Assembly (NCBI GenBank): GCA_019637395.1
Contig: JAHBVR010000001.1
Coordinates: forward strand, 186,001 to 250,000
Direction of reading: 5' to 3'
DNA length: 64,000 nucleotides
Origin: Vulcanimicrobiota bacterium
GTDB lineage: Bacteria > Vulcanimicrobiota > Xenobia > Xenobiales > JADMJV01
Below, piece by piece: positions 17,760 through 26,970 of the stretch (positions are counted from its first letter, which is position 1; every line of letters begins with the position of its first letter). Under the pieces are notes generated by a model. That model was not told where the DNA came from. It made no database searches and worked only from the letters and a program-made list of their open reading frames with translations. The position numbers and the translations under genes are program-made.

Positions 17760-18303
17760 GCCAGTCTCGTTCCGCGCGCGTCAACGGGCGGCACTGGCCG
17801 GGGGCCAGCTCGCCCAGTTGAATGGGCCCGATGCCTACGCGGATTAAACGCAAGGTAGGGTGGCCGACGGCCGCGGTCATGCGCCGAACCTGGCGATTCT
17901 TGCCTTCGCGCAGCTGCAGTTCCAGCCAGCTGGTGGGCACACGGAGGCGCTGGCGAATGGGCGGCTCCCGCTCGGCCATTTGCAAGTCGGGGAGCAAGCG
18001 GGCCCGGGCCGGCGCGCTCGTAAAATCGCCGCAACTCACTCCCTGGCGCAGGCGTTGCAAAGCCACCGAATCGGGGATCCGCTCCACCTGAGCGCGATAG
18101 GTTTTCTCGATCTGGCCAGGCCGGGTCAGCAGCGTCTGCACCCAGGCCTGGTCGGAAATCATCAGCAGGCCCTCACTGTCTTCGTCCAGGCGGCCCACCG
18201 CTTTGCCCCCGCTCAAAGCCGGAAACTCCAGCAAGCCGCGCTTGCCGGCCACCGGCTTGTACTGGCTGAGCACCCCGTAAGGCTTATGGAAAACGAGAAT
18301 CAC
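17728..18303 (-). CDS. RluE-type 23S rRNA pseudouridine synthase
   Basis: 191 residues from GTG 18303. Family motifs are [28 protein letters not shown] (catalytic Asp in GRLDxxSEGLL), [10 protein letters not shown] and [23 protein letters not shown]. The lack of an S4 domain and the HPTLRLIR pattern fit RluE (23S U2457 in E. coli) within the RsuA group; the exact target is inferred. An in-frame GTG at 18363 would add 20 residues but overlap the divergent gene start at 18355, so I prefer 18303, where GAAGGGC gives a ribosome site. Confidence 0.87.
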   Translation of the reverse strand: MILVFHKPYGVLSQYKPVAGKRGLLEFPALSGGKAVGRLDEDSEGLLMISDQAWVQTLLTRPGQIEKTYRAQVERIPDSVALQRLRQGVSCGDFTSAPARARLLPDLQMAEREPPIRQRLRVPTSWLELQLREGKNRQVRRMTAAVGHPTLRLIRVGIGPIQLGELAPGQCRPLTRAERDWLNQAGKQPAK

Positions 18304-18354
18304 GGGCTGCCCTTCGAGTGCAGGGTCTTTAGCTCTTGCTGCAAAGGGACCGGC

Positions 18355-19362
18355 GTGGTTCACCTGGCCCTGGTTGTCGATTTCTCGATGGCCGTCACGA
18401 CGCCGCCGCAGCGGTTACAAGAACTTTATCAGCAGCATCATCTGCCGCTGCTGCAAGATCTGCTGAAATGGCCGCAGGCCGCTCTGACGCTGAGTATCAA
18501 CAGCTGGTTGTTGCAGCACTGGCTGGAACAGGGCTGGGAAGCCGGTCTGCAGGCCCTGCGCGAGCTCTACGATTTTGGCAAGGTCGAAGTGTGCGGAACG
18601 GCTTCACATCACGCCATCTTACCGCTGGTGCCGGAGAGCGTGGCCTTCCGGCAGGTGCGGCGCAACTCGCGCCTGCTCCAGCAGTTGCTGCATCCGGAGT
18701 GGCGTCCGGCCGGCTTCGCTCCTCCCCAACTGGGCTACGGCCACGAATTGAGCCGGGTGCTCCAGCCGTTGGGGTTCCACTGGTGCCTGGCCGACGACAG
18801 CGCCTACGCCGCCCTGCACGGAACGGTGCCGGGCGAGCACATCGTGCGCTGCGCCGGACTCTCGGTGCTGCTGAGTTCGCGCCTGTGGAGCGAACGACTG
18901 CAGCACCTGGGTAATTTCTCGGTGAGCCGCTTTGCGCGCAACCATCACGAGGAATTGCGCCGCTGGTTGGAGGGAGCCGAGCGCGGTTACCAGGTGCTGC
19001 GCCTGGCCGGCGAAGCGGCCGAGTCGGCGATACTGCGCGAGTTTGTGGATGCCCACCAGCAACTGGGCAACCACTGGCTGCATGCCTCGCAACTTTTCGA
19101 CCACTTCCCGTTGCTGGAAGGCGACGTGCCGCCGGGTTCCTGCACCACTTCGGTGGAGGAATTCTGGAATGGCAACTTCTTCAGTCCCTGGCAGGCTCAA
19201 GGAGAGGCCTGGCGGCTCAGTGAGCAGGCTATTTCCGGTTTGGAGGCGGTGCAGGATCGGCTGGACGAGTTGCTCACCTCCACCACTTTCGCGGCCGCCA
19301 CTCCAGCCCAGCTGGAATCTTTGCGGCGCCTGGTGGAATGGTGCGGGGAACTGCAGACTTGA
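18355..19362 (+). CDS. GH57-like glycoside hydrolase family protein
   Basis: 335 residues. LALVVDFSMAVTTPP, ALTLSINSWLLQHW, GKVEVCGTASHHAILPLVPE, GFAPPQLGYGHELSRVL and WCLADDSAY follow the order seen in the N-terminal (alpha/beta)7 barrel of GH57 amylases. The protein is shorter than typical GH57 enzymes, and the usual nucleophile segment is not clear to me, so substrate and activity are open. The start is GTG 18355 after AAAGGGA. It overlaps the transketolase start by 4 bp, hinting at a sugar-related operon. Confidence 0.62.
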   Translation: MVHLALVVDFSMAVTTPPQRLQELYQQHHLPLLQDLLKWPQAALTLSINSWLLQHWLEQGWEAGLQALRELYDFGKVEVCGTASHHAILPLVPESVAFRQVRRNSRLLQQLLHPEWRPAGFAPPQLGYGHELSRVLQPLGFHWCLADDSAYAALHGTVPGEHIVRCAGLSVLLSSRLWSERLQHLGNFSVSRFARNHHEELRRWLEGAERGYQVLRLAGEAAESAILREFVDAHQQLGNHWLHASQLFDHFPLLEGDVPPGSCTTSVEEFWNGNFFSPWQAQGEAWRLSEQAISGLEAVQDRLDELLTSTTFAAATPAQLESLRRLVEWCGELQT

Positions 19363-21248
19363 TCGACACCGATCGCCTGGCCATCGCCTGCCTGCGAGGA
19401 CTTTCGCTGGATTTGCCGCGCCAGGCGGACAATGGTAGCGGCCATAGCGGCACGGCCATGGCTCTGGCTCCGCTGGGTTGGCTGCTTTATTCCAAGATTT
19501 TGCGCTACGATCCGAAGGTTCCTCAGTGGCCGGATCGCGATCGGCTGGTCATGTCCAACGGCCATGCTTGCGTGCTGCTCTACGGGTTACTCCATCTTTG
19601 CGGCTTCGACCTGAGTCTGGAGGATTTGCGCCAGTTCCGCCGGCCTGGCAGCAAAACTCCGGGCCATCCCGAGAGCTGGGTCACACCGGGGGTGGACTTT
19701 TCGACCGGCCCCCTGGGTCAGGGGCTGGCGGCGGCGGTGGGAATGGCCTGGGCCGAGCAGCGCCTGGGCGAGGAATTCGGTCCGGATCTGGTCGACCATT
19801 ATACCTATGTGCTGTGCTCCGACGGCGACCTGATGGAGGGAGTCAGCGCGGAAGCCTCTTCGCTGGCCGGCCACCTGGGGCTGCGCCGGCTGATCGTCTT
19901 TTATGACGACAATGGCGTGACCATTGACGGCCCCTGCTCCCGCTCTTTCACGGAGGATGTGCTGGCGCGCTACCAGGCCTATGGTTGGCAGGTGCTCAGC
20001 GCCGGGGGCGAGGACTGGGCCGGTTTGGAGCAGGCGGTGCGGGCGGCTCAGTCCGATCCCCGGCCCAGCCTGGTGCGCGTGCGCACCGTCATCGGCTATC
20101 CCTCCCCCACCATGCAGGGCCGCAGCCAGGCCCATAGCCCGGCTTTTTCGCATGAGGAAATCCGGGCCACCAAGCAATTGCTGGGGCTGGATCCGGAGGA
20201 GTTATATCAGCTCCCGGCCGCCCTGGAGGAAGTGCGCCGGGAGCTGGCCGGACGCAACCTGGCGGCGATCTGGCGGGAAAGACTGGAAGCCCATCCGCAG
20301 CGCGACCTGTGGAGCACTTTTCATAGTCCCCCTCGGCCCGGGCCACGACCTGCCTTTTCCGGCCCCACCGCCACCCGAGCGGCCTCCGGAAAAATACTGC
20401 AAAATCTGAATCTGCCCCAACTGGTGGGAGGGTCGGCCGATCTGGCCGGTTCCACCAATACCCAATCCGGCCAGCTGGCCTTCGGAGTGCGTGAGGGCGC
20501 CATGGCCGCGTTCTGCAACGGCGTGGCCCAACATGGCGGTCTGATTCCCTACTGCTCCACCTACTTTGCTTTCTCGGATCAGATGAAACCCTCGCTGCGC
20601 CTGGCCGCGCTGGCCGGCCTGGGGGTGATCTGCGTGTGGACTCACGATAGCCTGGCTCTGGGTGAGGATGGACCGACCCACCAGCCGGTGGAGCAACTGG
20701 CCACACTGCGGGCCTTGCCCAACTTCTGGGTGCTGCGCCCGGCCGACGCGCAAGAGACGATGCAGGCCTGGGAAGTGGCTCTGCAGCGCCGCGACGGTCC
20801 CTGCGGCCTGGTACTGAGCCGTCAGACCCTGCCGCTGCTTTCTCTCGAAACCCGAGTCGACCTTGGAGCTTACATCGTCAGAGACGGTCCTTTCGGTTGC
20901 CCGACCCTGCTGGCCTCCGGTTCGGAAGTGCATCTTTGCCTGGCGGCGGCCGAATTGTTGGAATTTCCGGTACGCGTGGTCAGCATGCCGTGCTGGGAGC
21001 TGTTCGAACTGCAAACGGCCAGGTATCAAACCGAAGTGCTGGGCAGCGGACCCAGATTGGCGGTGGAAGCGGCCGCTTCCTTGGGTTGGCACCGCTGGGC
21101 CGACGAGGTGGTGGGTCTGGATCGCTTCGGGGCCTCCGGTCCCGGACCGGAGCTGATGGAACTCTACGGTTTCACTCCAGGCGCGGTGGCGGCCAGGACC
21201 AGGACCTTACGCGCTTGCCAATCCGGCAGCCGCTCCAGTAAAGCCTGA
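19359..21248 (+). CDS. Transketolase
   Basis: 629 residues, full-length. The thiamine-diphosphate domain has GSGHSGTAMALAPLGWLLYSKIL and YTYVLCSDGDLMEGVSAEASSLAG; the usual GDG reads SDG, but the Mg-binding Asp is kept. The pyrimidine domain has GVREGAMAAFCNGVAQHGG with the catalytic Glu, and THDSLALGEDGPTHQPVEQLATLRALPN. The C-terminal domain follows. The enzyme moves two-carbon units in the pentose phosphate pathway. The start is TTG 19359 (TTGA overlap); ATG 19338 would add seven residues. The last 85 bp overlap the convergent gene. Confidence 0.93.
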   Translation: MIDTDRLAIACLRGLSLDLPRQADNGSGHSGTAMALAPLGWLLYSKILRYDPKVPQWPDRDRLVMSNGHACVLLYGLLHLCGFDLSLEDLRQFRRPGSKTPGHPESWVTPGVDFSTGPLGQGLAAAVGMAWAEQRLGEEFGPDLVDHYTYVLCSDGDLMEGVSAEASSLAGHLGLRRLIVFYDDNGVTIDGPCSRSFTEDVLARYQAYGWQVLSAGGEDWAGLEQAVRAAQSDPRPSLVRVRTVIGYPSPTMQGRSQAHSPAFSHEEIRATKQLLGLDPEELYQLPAALEEVRRELAGRNLAAIWRERLEAHPQRDLWSTFHSPPRPGPRPAFSGPTATRAASGKILQNLNLPQLVGGSADLAGSTNTQSGQLAFGVREGAMAAFCNGVAQHGGLIPYCSTYFAFSDQMKPSLRLAALAGLGVICVWTHDSLALGEDGPTHQPVEQLATLRALPNFWVLRPADAQETMQAWEVALQRRDGPCGLVLSRQTLPLLSLETRVDLGAYIVRDGPFGCPTLLASGSEVHLCLAAAELLEFPVRVVSMPCWELFELQTARYQTEVLGSGPRLAVEAAASLGWHRWADEVVGLDRFGASGPGPELMELYGFTPGAVAARTRTLRACQSGSRSSKA

Positions 21249-21703
21249 CACAAAGCGGCCGCATCCTGGGCGGTGCAGCGGGTCAGATTGAGCAGCACGT
21301 TCTCGTCGCTCTGCACTTCGTGCTGGACGACTTCGGCTTCGTGGTTGACGTCGAAAACCCAGAATTCTTTGTCCAGGGGCGGTGAAATGGGACTCTTGAC
21401 GTCCCAACGCCGGCTCTGCCAGTCAGTAAATTCGGAATGGCCCGACTTCTCCCGCTCCACCTGGCGCAGCACGCCACTGGACTCCGCGTGCACAGCTACG
21501 GCCGCTTCTTCGATGGTGGCCGGATCGATCTTGTGACCGCGGGCCGGGTCCCGAGCCAGCTCGAGCTTTCCCTCCCAATAGGCATCGTCTTCCGAGAGGC
21601 CGACCGATTGCTGGGGAAGTTCCACGCCCTGCAAGGTCGTCCAGCGCGCCCCGGCCAGCCGGGCGAAGCGGTCATGCAAACGCAAAGCGGGACCTGTAAT
21701 CAC
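21164..21703 (-). CDS. Small protein with possible PD-(D/E)xK nuclease core
   Basis: 179 residues, no signal peptide. After a helix (IDPATIEEAAVAVHAESSGVLRQV) come D94 (EFTDW), then WDVKSP (D101-V-K103) and a strand-helix run (ENVLLNLTRCTAQDAAALCQALLERL). This order resembles restriction-endonuclease-fold toxin domains of contact-dependent systems, in which WDVK(S/T) carries the catalytic D-x-K. The assignment rests on pattern only. It starts at GTG 21703, 45 bp after the stop of the STAND NTPase on the same strand, so the two are probably cotranscribed. Its 3' end overlaps the transketolase. Confidence 0.55.
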   Translation of the reverse strand: MITGPALRLHDRFARLAGARWTTLQGVELPQQSVGLSEDDAYWEGKLELARDPARGHKIDPATIEEAAVAVHAESSGVLRQVEREKSGHSEFTDWQSRRWDVKSPISPPLDKEFWVFDVNHEAEVVQHEVQSDENVLLNLTRCTAQDAAALCQALLERLPDWQARKVLVLAATAPGVKP

Positions 21704-21748
21704 AAAAGCGAGTCTAGCTTATGAGACGGAAAAAACCCTGATTGCCCG

Positions 21749-24700
21749 CTACCAGAGCCGCAGACTTTGCAACTTGGCGCGTTCCACACCGCAGGCGGCC
21801 AGCTGGTGGTCGCTGAGACTGAGCCAATGGCGCATGAGGTTGTTCCAGCGGACACCGAGTTCGGCGCTGGGGGGGCTGTGGGTTTGGATATCGTGCAGAG
21901 CGCGCATGGCCGGTTCCAGGCCCAGGGCCGGAACGTGCTCGGGGTTGCTCTGATAAAGCCGGTAGAGTAACGCCAGCGCGTCCAACAGGGCGGAGGTCAG
22001 GCGCCGGCGATCGCCCAGCAGGGCCAGGTTGATGGCCGCGCCCAGCAGGCGCTCGCCCAGACCCGGCTGCTCCACCAACCCGCCGAGATGGGCCAGCAAC
22101 GAGGAAAGCTGATCGCACTGCGGCTGGCAGAGCGGGCCGGGCTGATAGTGGGACAACTCTTCGGCCATGTCCGAGAGCAGGCGCGACGACAGCAGGCTGG
22201 GTTCCAGCTGCAGCCAGGTATGCACCCAGGCCACCACCCATTCCCCGGCCATTTCCGGCGAAAGGGCCCGCAAGCGCGCCAGACTGGTCAGCGAATCTTC
22301 CGCGCAATACTGCAAGAAGCTTGTCTTGGAGCGGTCTTCCAGGCTCATCAAGCGCAAGCGGCAGCGCAGGCGCTCCTGCAAAACCTCGGTGCGTTCCTGA
22401 GGAATCTGGCTGAGCAATTGGGCGGCCTCGCGGAAGTCGGCGCAGGCCCGGTCGGCCTGCCCCAGCTTGTCGTAAGCCAGCGCTCGGCCCAGATACATCC
22501 AGCTCAAAACCTCGGCTCCCAGCGGTTGGATTTCTTCCATCGCCAGGACATAGGTCAGTTCTTGCACGACCTGGGAGTTTTGCCCGTTGGCCCTGAGCAA
22601 CTGAGCCTTTTGGGTGGCCAGTTGAGCCAGCAGTCCCGGGCGGCCCGGGTGCTCGGCCAGCAGGCGGGTGGCCTCGTCCAGGTCGCGCATGGCGCGCGGC
22701 GCCAGCCCGGCCCGCAGCAAGCCCTCGGCCCGCCGAGCATAGACTTCGGTCAGCAGTTCGCCCGGTTCACTCTCTAACGAGCGCAATTGAGCGATCGATT
22801 CCGACAAATCCTCGAGAGCTTCGGTGGTGCGCCCGCAAGCGAGACGTTCACTGCCGCGCTGAAACAGCGCCCGAGCCTGCACCGAACCGCTGGCCTCCGG
22901 CTGCAGTTGTCCATAGAGGCGAGCCAGGGCTACCAGCACGTCAGCCCGAGCCAGACGAGTCGATTCGTCGCTACGTGCGTTGCGCTCGCCCTCGATCTGA
23001 GCAAAGAGCCGCTCCACCGCTTCGGAAAGCGGCACCTGGGGGGCCTCCTCGCGAGTTTTCAGGAATTCCGCGTAAAGAATGGTAAAGTCTTGCCAGAGTT
23101 GCAGATGGGCCTGGCTGCTCATCAGTTCCAGCAGCAGTTCCAGGCGCAAAGCGGCCTCCGCCTTGCGCGAACGCAAATCGTCGAGGGCCACCAGCAATTC
23201 GGAAATGGCCAGGGGATAGCGCTCCTGCTTGTTGAGAATATGAGCGCGCAGGCGGCGTAACTGGAGGCGTTCTTCCCAGGCTTTTTCGGGATCGCCGCTG
23301 AGCAGATCGGTGGCCGCCTGCAAATCCTCCAGGGCGGCATCGGTTTCATTCTGACTGATTTGCAGGGCGGCGCGGCGGCGTAAAACCTCGGCCTGCTGCA
23401 GGCGATCGGGTTCCTCGCCGCCATCGGCGCCATAAAGGTGGAAGGCCAGGCCGAAATCCTTGAGCGCCTGATTCAAGTCTCCCTGGGTCTGAGCCAGTTC
23501 GGCCCGCAGACGGTGGGCATCGGCCAACTGCCGATCTAGATTGCCCGTCCCGCCGCGCACGCGCAGGCTGAGCACCTGAATGGCTTTGCTGGCCGTTTCC
23601 AGGCCGGTGACCGGATCGCCCAGATGATGCAGCGCCTCGGCCTGCAGCAGGTGAGCCTGGGCCACCACTTCTCCGGGACCGCCTAACCGGTCTTCGAGCA
23701 GGCGAATGGAGCTGGCCGCCCGGTCGGCCGCTTGACTGGCTTCGCCCAACTGCAAGTAAAGTTGGCCACTGTTGAAATAGACCGTGGAGAGCCGACGCAA
23801 ATCGGGCTGCTGGAGCTTACCTGAGTTCAGACCGTAGAGAAAGTCCTCGATGGCCTTGTCGTAGTCCTGCAGGGCCTCCCGGCGCCGGCCCAGCGAGCCC
23901 AGACAATCTCCCCGTCCCTGGTAGGTCTGGGCCCGGAAGGGACGCAAATCGCTCTGTTCCTCACATTCGATCAACTGCGCCTGAAAAGCCAGGGAGCGCG
24001 TGTAATCCTCGATGGACTCATCCACGCGGTTGCGTTTGCGCCGCAGATCAGCGCGCGCGTGATAGGCCTCAGCCAGAGCCAGGCGCAAATCCAGACGGCC
24101 CTGGCGGACTTGCTGACTGTAGCCGTGGATGGCTTCGTCATAAGCGTCCAGGGCTTCCTCGAAGCCCTGCAGCGCTTCATAGGCGCGAGCCTGGAGAATC
24201 TGGACTTCGGGCGCCTTGGTATTGCTCCAGTCGACTCCTTGCACTTCCTCCAGATGCTGGGTGAGCAACAGGGCTTGATCGAGGTCGAGCAGGGAGTTGT
24301 CGTTTTCGTTCACCACTCGGTAGGCCTCGGCGCGCACAATCAGGGCCTTGACCCATTCATGGAAATGCGTGGCCACATCTCCCTGGTTGCCGCGCCCTTG
24401 TGCCTGGCGAGTGCTCTGTTCCAGCAAATTCAAGGCCTCTTGCAAATCGGTAAGGGCGCGCGGCCACAGGCTATGATCGGCGGCGCAGCGAGCTCGCTGC
24501 ACCAGGGCTCGGGCCAGACCCAGGCGGGGCTGCTGAGGACCGCCTTCGACCAGCGACTGGCGATGATGTTCGACCGACTGGTGGGCGCATTCCCAGGCCT
24601 CACCCACCTGGCCCAGGGCGCGTAGCGCTTCGCTCCGCCGGTTCAGAGCCGAAGCCAGGCCGCTACGGTAGTGGACCTGATGGCGCTGATCCACCAGCAG

Positions 24701-26875
24701 GCGAAATTGCTGCTCGGCCAACTCCAGCTCTGACAGACAGCGCGAGAACTGGCCCAGGTGCAGATAGGTGAGACCGCGACTGTTGTAAGCCCAGGCCAGT
24801 TCATCGCGCAGGTCCACCGAGTCGTGCTGCTCGAGGACCACTTCCAGGCAAGATTTCAGGCCCTGCAGAATGGAAAGCTTGTGATGAAAGCGGCCATGTT
24901 GCTCCAGATAGGCGCAAACCTGGTTGCGGAACTGACCCAGCGGCTTATTGGAGACCACCGATTCGGTCAACTCCTGGTTTTGGGAATCCAGCAACCAGCG
25001 GTACAGACAGTCCAGACGAAAGCTGCCACCGTGCAGGGCTTCGGCGTCCGGGCTGGTCCAGGCGGGACGCCGCAGCAACTGGTGGGCGGCCCGGGCCGCC
25101 AGGCGCTGGCAGGTCTGGCTGTAGCGATGGCTGTAGTGCTCTTGCAGATGCAAGCGCAGATTCTCATGGGCCAACTGCAACTGCCAGCCGGTATTGGCCG
25201 TCGGACGTTCGGCCAGGAAGAGGGCCGGCACGTCGTAGAGCAATTCCTGGACCATGGAAGGAGAGAAGCCCAGGTCGCTGAGCTCATCGATAGGAACCGG
25301 ATTGTAGGCAGTGGCCAGGACCATGAGCAGACGCAACCAGGGGTCGCCCCAGCGCCGCTCCAGGTTGGCGATTAAATCCAGCAGGACTTCATCTTGGGCG
25401 GGCCAGTTGCCCGGCGGCAAATGGCCGGCTTCCACTCCCTGGCCCAGCAGCCGTGCCTCCATGAGAGGGTAGCCCTGCTCCACCAGGCGAGCGGCGTATT
25501 CCGGAGTGACGAAGCTGGCTGTGATGATACGCTGGCACCAACTGGTGTAGACCGGTTTGTCGAGCGGGAATTCGAGCGACAGTGCGCCGCGCTCCAGCAA
25601 CTGGGTGAGGCGCCGCTGCAGTCTAGCCGAGCAACCGTCGCCGCGATAGGCCAACAGCAAGAAAACCCCGTCGGGAAGCTGGTCGGGCAAGAAATCAGCC
25701 AGCGAGAGACTGCTGTCGGAGCCTTCGAAGGCTTCGTCCAGGCCATCCAGCGCCAGCACAAAGCGCTGGCCGTTGCGCAGCACCAACTGACTGAGGTAGG
25801 CCTGAAATTTTTCGGCCGGTGAAAGGGGGGAGTAACGGCGATTCAGCTCCTGAATGACCAGCGGTCCAAGCGGAACCATGCTGGTGATCTGGGCGTCCAG
25901 GCGGGTCTGAATGCCTTCATCGACTTCCTCGATCAGTGTTTGGAAGTCGCCCCCGAAACAAGTGCGCACCGAAAAGTGGAGCACCGCCAGATCGGGACTC
26001 AGGGCCTGCTGCAATCCGGCCAGGGAGAGCGATTTGCCCGTGCCGGCGGGAGCGTCCACCAACAAATAGGCCGAGGGGTGATGAGCCACCTGGTGGCGCA
26101 AGGGGGCCAGCAAGAAATCCGGGGGATGTAGCGAGGCCAGCGGAGGAAAGCGCTGCTGCAGGTGATGAACCACCCGGTCGAATTCGTTGCGCGACCACTG
26201 GGGGCTCCATTCGCCGGCTTCGGCCGAGGCGGCCGGCGATTCTTCCGGACGCCAGGGGCAGGGTGGCATCAAAGGAATCAGACGCGCACCCAACTGCCAG
26301 CCTTGAATTTCCTCGCGGCCGGTGCGGGAGTTGACGGCCACCTGCCATTCCACCGCCCGCAAGGCGGGCAGACAGGCCGAAACCCACGATTCTAACACTT
26401 CGCGATAGCGGGGAAGCAAACTTTCTTGATCGAGGCTGCCCGGCGTCCAGCGGGACAGCGGGGGCAAGGGGCTGGCCTCGGAACTCAACTGCAACCAGAT
26501 GGTATGCAGAGGTGCGCTCAGATCCTCACGGGTGGCGTGTGGGAAGAAAATGTCCAGCAGGACCTGCTGAGTCGGCTGCGACTCGAGATGGCGCAGCAGA
26601 TTGACGGAAAAACGCAGCAGCCGCTCATATTGCAGGGGGCGGTCCAGGCCCGAGGCCAGGGCGGCGATCTCTGGACGGCCGGGGTCCAGGTTGCGGGCCA
26701 AACCGGCGCTCATGCCGGTGAAGAGACGGAGCAGGTGGTCCAGGCAGGCATACAGGTTCTCCTGCGTGAGCGCGCCCTGCTGGACCCGTTCATAAGTCGC
26801 GGCGAAACGAGGCGACAAGCTGGAGGCGGGCGCCGGACGGGGGCTACCTGGAGGGAGATGGTCTAAATCGTGCAT
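21749..26875 (-). CDS. Giant STAND-type NTPase with C-terminal TPR-like array
   Basis: 1708 residues. An N-terminal region (1-240) has no recognised domain. The P-loop NTPase (about 250-560) has Walker A DAPAGTGKS (274-282) and Walker B FVLALDGLDEAF (372-383), the LxLDGLDE form typical of NACHT/STAND proteins. A helical winged-helix-like part follows, then TPR-like repeats from about 640 to 1620 (such as AWAYNSRGLTYLHLGQFSRCLSELELAEQQF). STAND proteins are signal-triggered switches whose repeats sense a ligand. No effector domain is obvious in the chain; the nuclease-like protein encoded downstream could serve. The ATG at 26875 has no strong ribosome site. Confidence 0.85.
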   Translation of the reverse strand: MHDLDHLPPGSPRPAPASSLSPRFAATYERVQQGALTQENLYACLDHLLRLFTGMSAGLARNLDPGRPEIAALASGLDRPLQYERLLRFSVNLLRHLESQPTQQVLLDIFFPHATREDLSAPLHTIWLQLSSEASPLPPLSRWTPGSLDQESLLPRYREVLESWVSACLPALRAVEWQVAVNSRTGREEIQGWQLGARLIPLMPPCPWRPEESPAASAEAGEWSPQWSRNEFDRVVHHLQQRFPPLASLHPPDFLLAPLRHQVAHHPSAYLLVDAPAGTGKSLSLAGLQQALSPDLAVLHFSVRTCFGGDFQTLIEEVDEGIQTRLDAQITSMVPLGPLVIQELNRRYSPLSPAEKFQAYLSQLVLRNGQRFVLALDGLDEAFEGSDSSLSLADFLPDQLPDGVFLLLAYRGDGCSARLQRRLTQLLERGALSLEFPLDKPVYTSWCQRIITASFVTPEYAARLVEQGYPLMEARLLGQGVEAGHLPPGNWPAQDEVLLDLIANLERRWGDPWLRLLMVLATAYNPVPIDELSDLGFSPSMVQELLYDVPALFLAERPTANTGWQLQLAHENLRLHLQEHYSHRYSQTCQRLAARAAHQLLRRPAWTSPDAEALHGGSFRLDCLYRWLLDSQNQELTESVVSNKPLGQFRNQVCAYLEQHGRFHHKLSILQGLKSCLEVVLEQHDSVDLRDELAWAYNSRGLTYLHLGQFSRCLSELELAEQQFRLLVDQRHQVHYRSGLASALNRRSEALRALGQVGEAWECAHQSVEHHRQSLVEGGPQQPRLGLARALVQRARCAADHSLWPRALTDLQEALNLLEQSTRQAQGRGNQGDVATHFHEWVKALIVRAEAYRVVNENDNSLLDLDQALLLTQHLEEVQGVDWSNTKAPEVQILQARAYEALQGFEEALDAYDEAIHGYSQQVRQGRLDLRLALAEAYHARADLRRKRNRVDESIEDYTRSLAFQAQLIECEEQSDLRPFRAQTYQGRGDCLGSLGRRREALQDYDKAIEDFLYGLNSGKLQQPDLRRLSTVYFNSGQLYLQLGEASQAADRAASSIRLLEDRLGGPGEVVAQAHLLQAEALHHLGDPVTGLETASKAIQVLSLRVRGGTGNLDRQLADAHRLRAELAQTQGDLNQALKDFGLAFHLYGADGGEEPDRLQQAEVLRRRAALQISQNETDAALEDLQAATDLLSGDPEKAWEERLQLRRLRAHILNKQERYPLAISELLVALDDLRSRKAEAALRLELLLELMSSQAHLQLWQDFTILYAEFLKTREEAPQVPLSEAVERLFAQIEGERNARSDESTRLARADVLVALARLYGQLQPEASGSVQARALFQRGSERLACGRTTEALEDLSESIAQLRSLESEPGELLTEVYARRAEGLLRAGLAPRAMRDLDEATRLLAEHPGRPGLLAQLATQKAQLLRANGQNSQVVQELTYVLAMEEIQPLGAEVLSWMYLGRALAYDKLGQADRACADFREAAQLLSQIPQERTEVLQERLRCRLRLMSLEDRSKTSFLQYCAEDSLTSLARLRALSPEMAGEWVVAWVHTWLQLEPSLLSSRLLSDMAEELSHYQPGPLCQPQCDQLSSLLAHLGGLVEQPGLGERLLGAAINLALLGDRRRLTSALLDALALLYRLYQSNPEHVPALGLEPAMRALHDIQTHSPPSAELGVRWNNLMRHWLSLSDHQLAACGVERAKLQSLRLW

Positions 26876-26892
26876 GAGCTGGCGCGTGGCCT

Positions 26893-26918
26893 TGCTCCGT
26901 CGTTTCTACTGCGGAGCA
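26893..26918. repeat. Inverted repeat in the divergent promoter region
   Basis: TGCTCCG (26893-26899) and CGGAGCA (26912-26918) are perfect inverted arms separated by 12 bp. They lie between the divergent starts of the STAND NTPase (26875, minus) and the small membrane protein (26971, plus). The spacing suits an operator bound by a dimer, or a leader hairpin of the STAND mRNA. No regulator is identified. Confidence 0.35.
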
Positions 26919-26970
26919 GCTTATCCCTGGCTGGGGCGGCCTAACCCTCACCTTAGAAAGGAGGAAAAGC

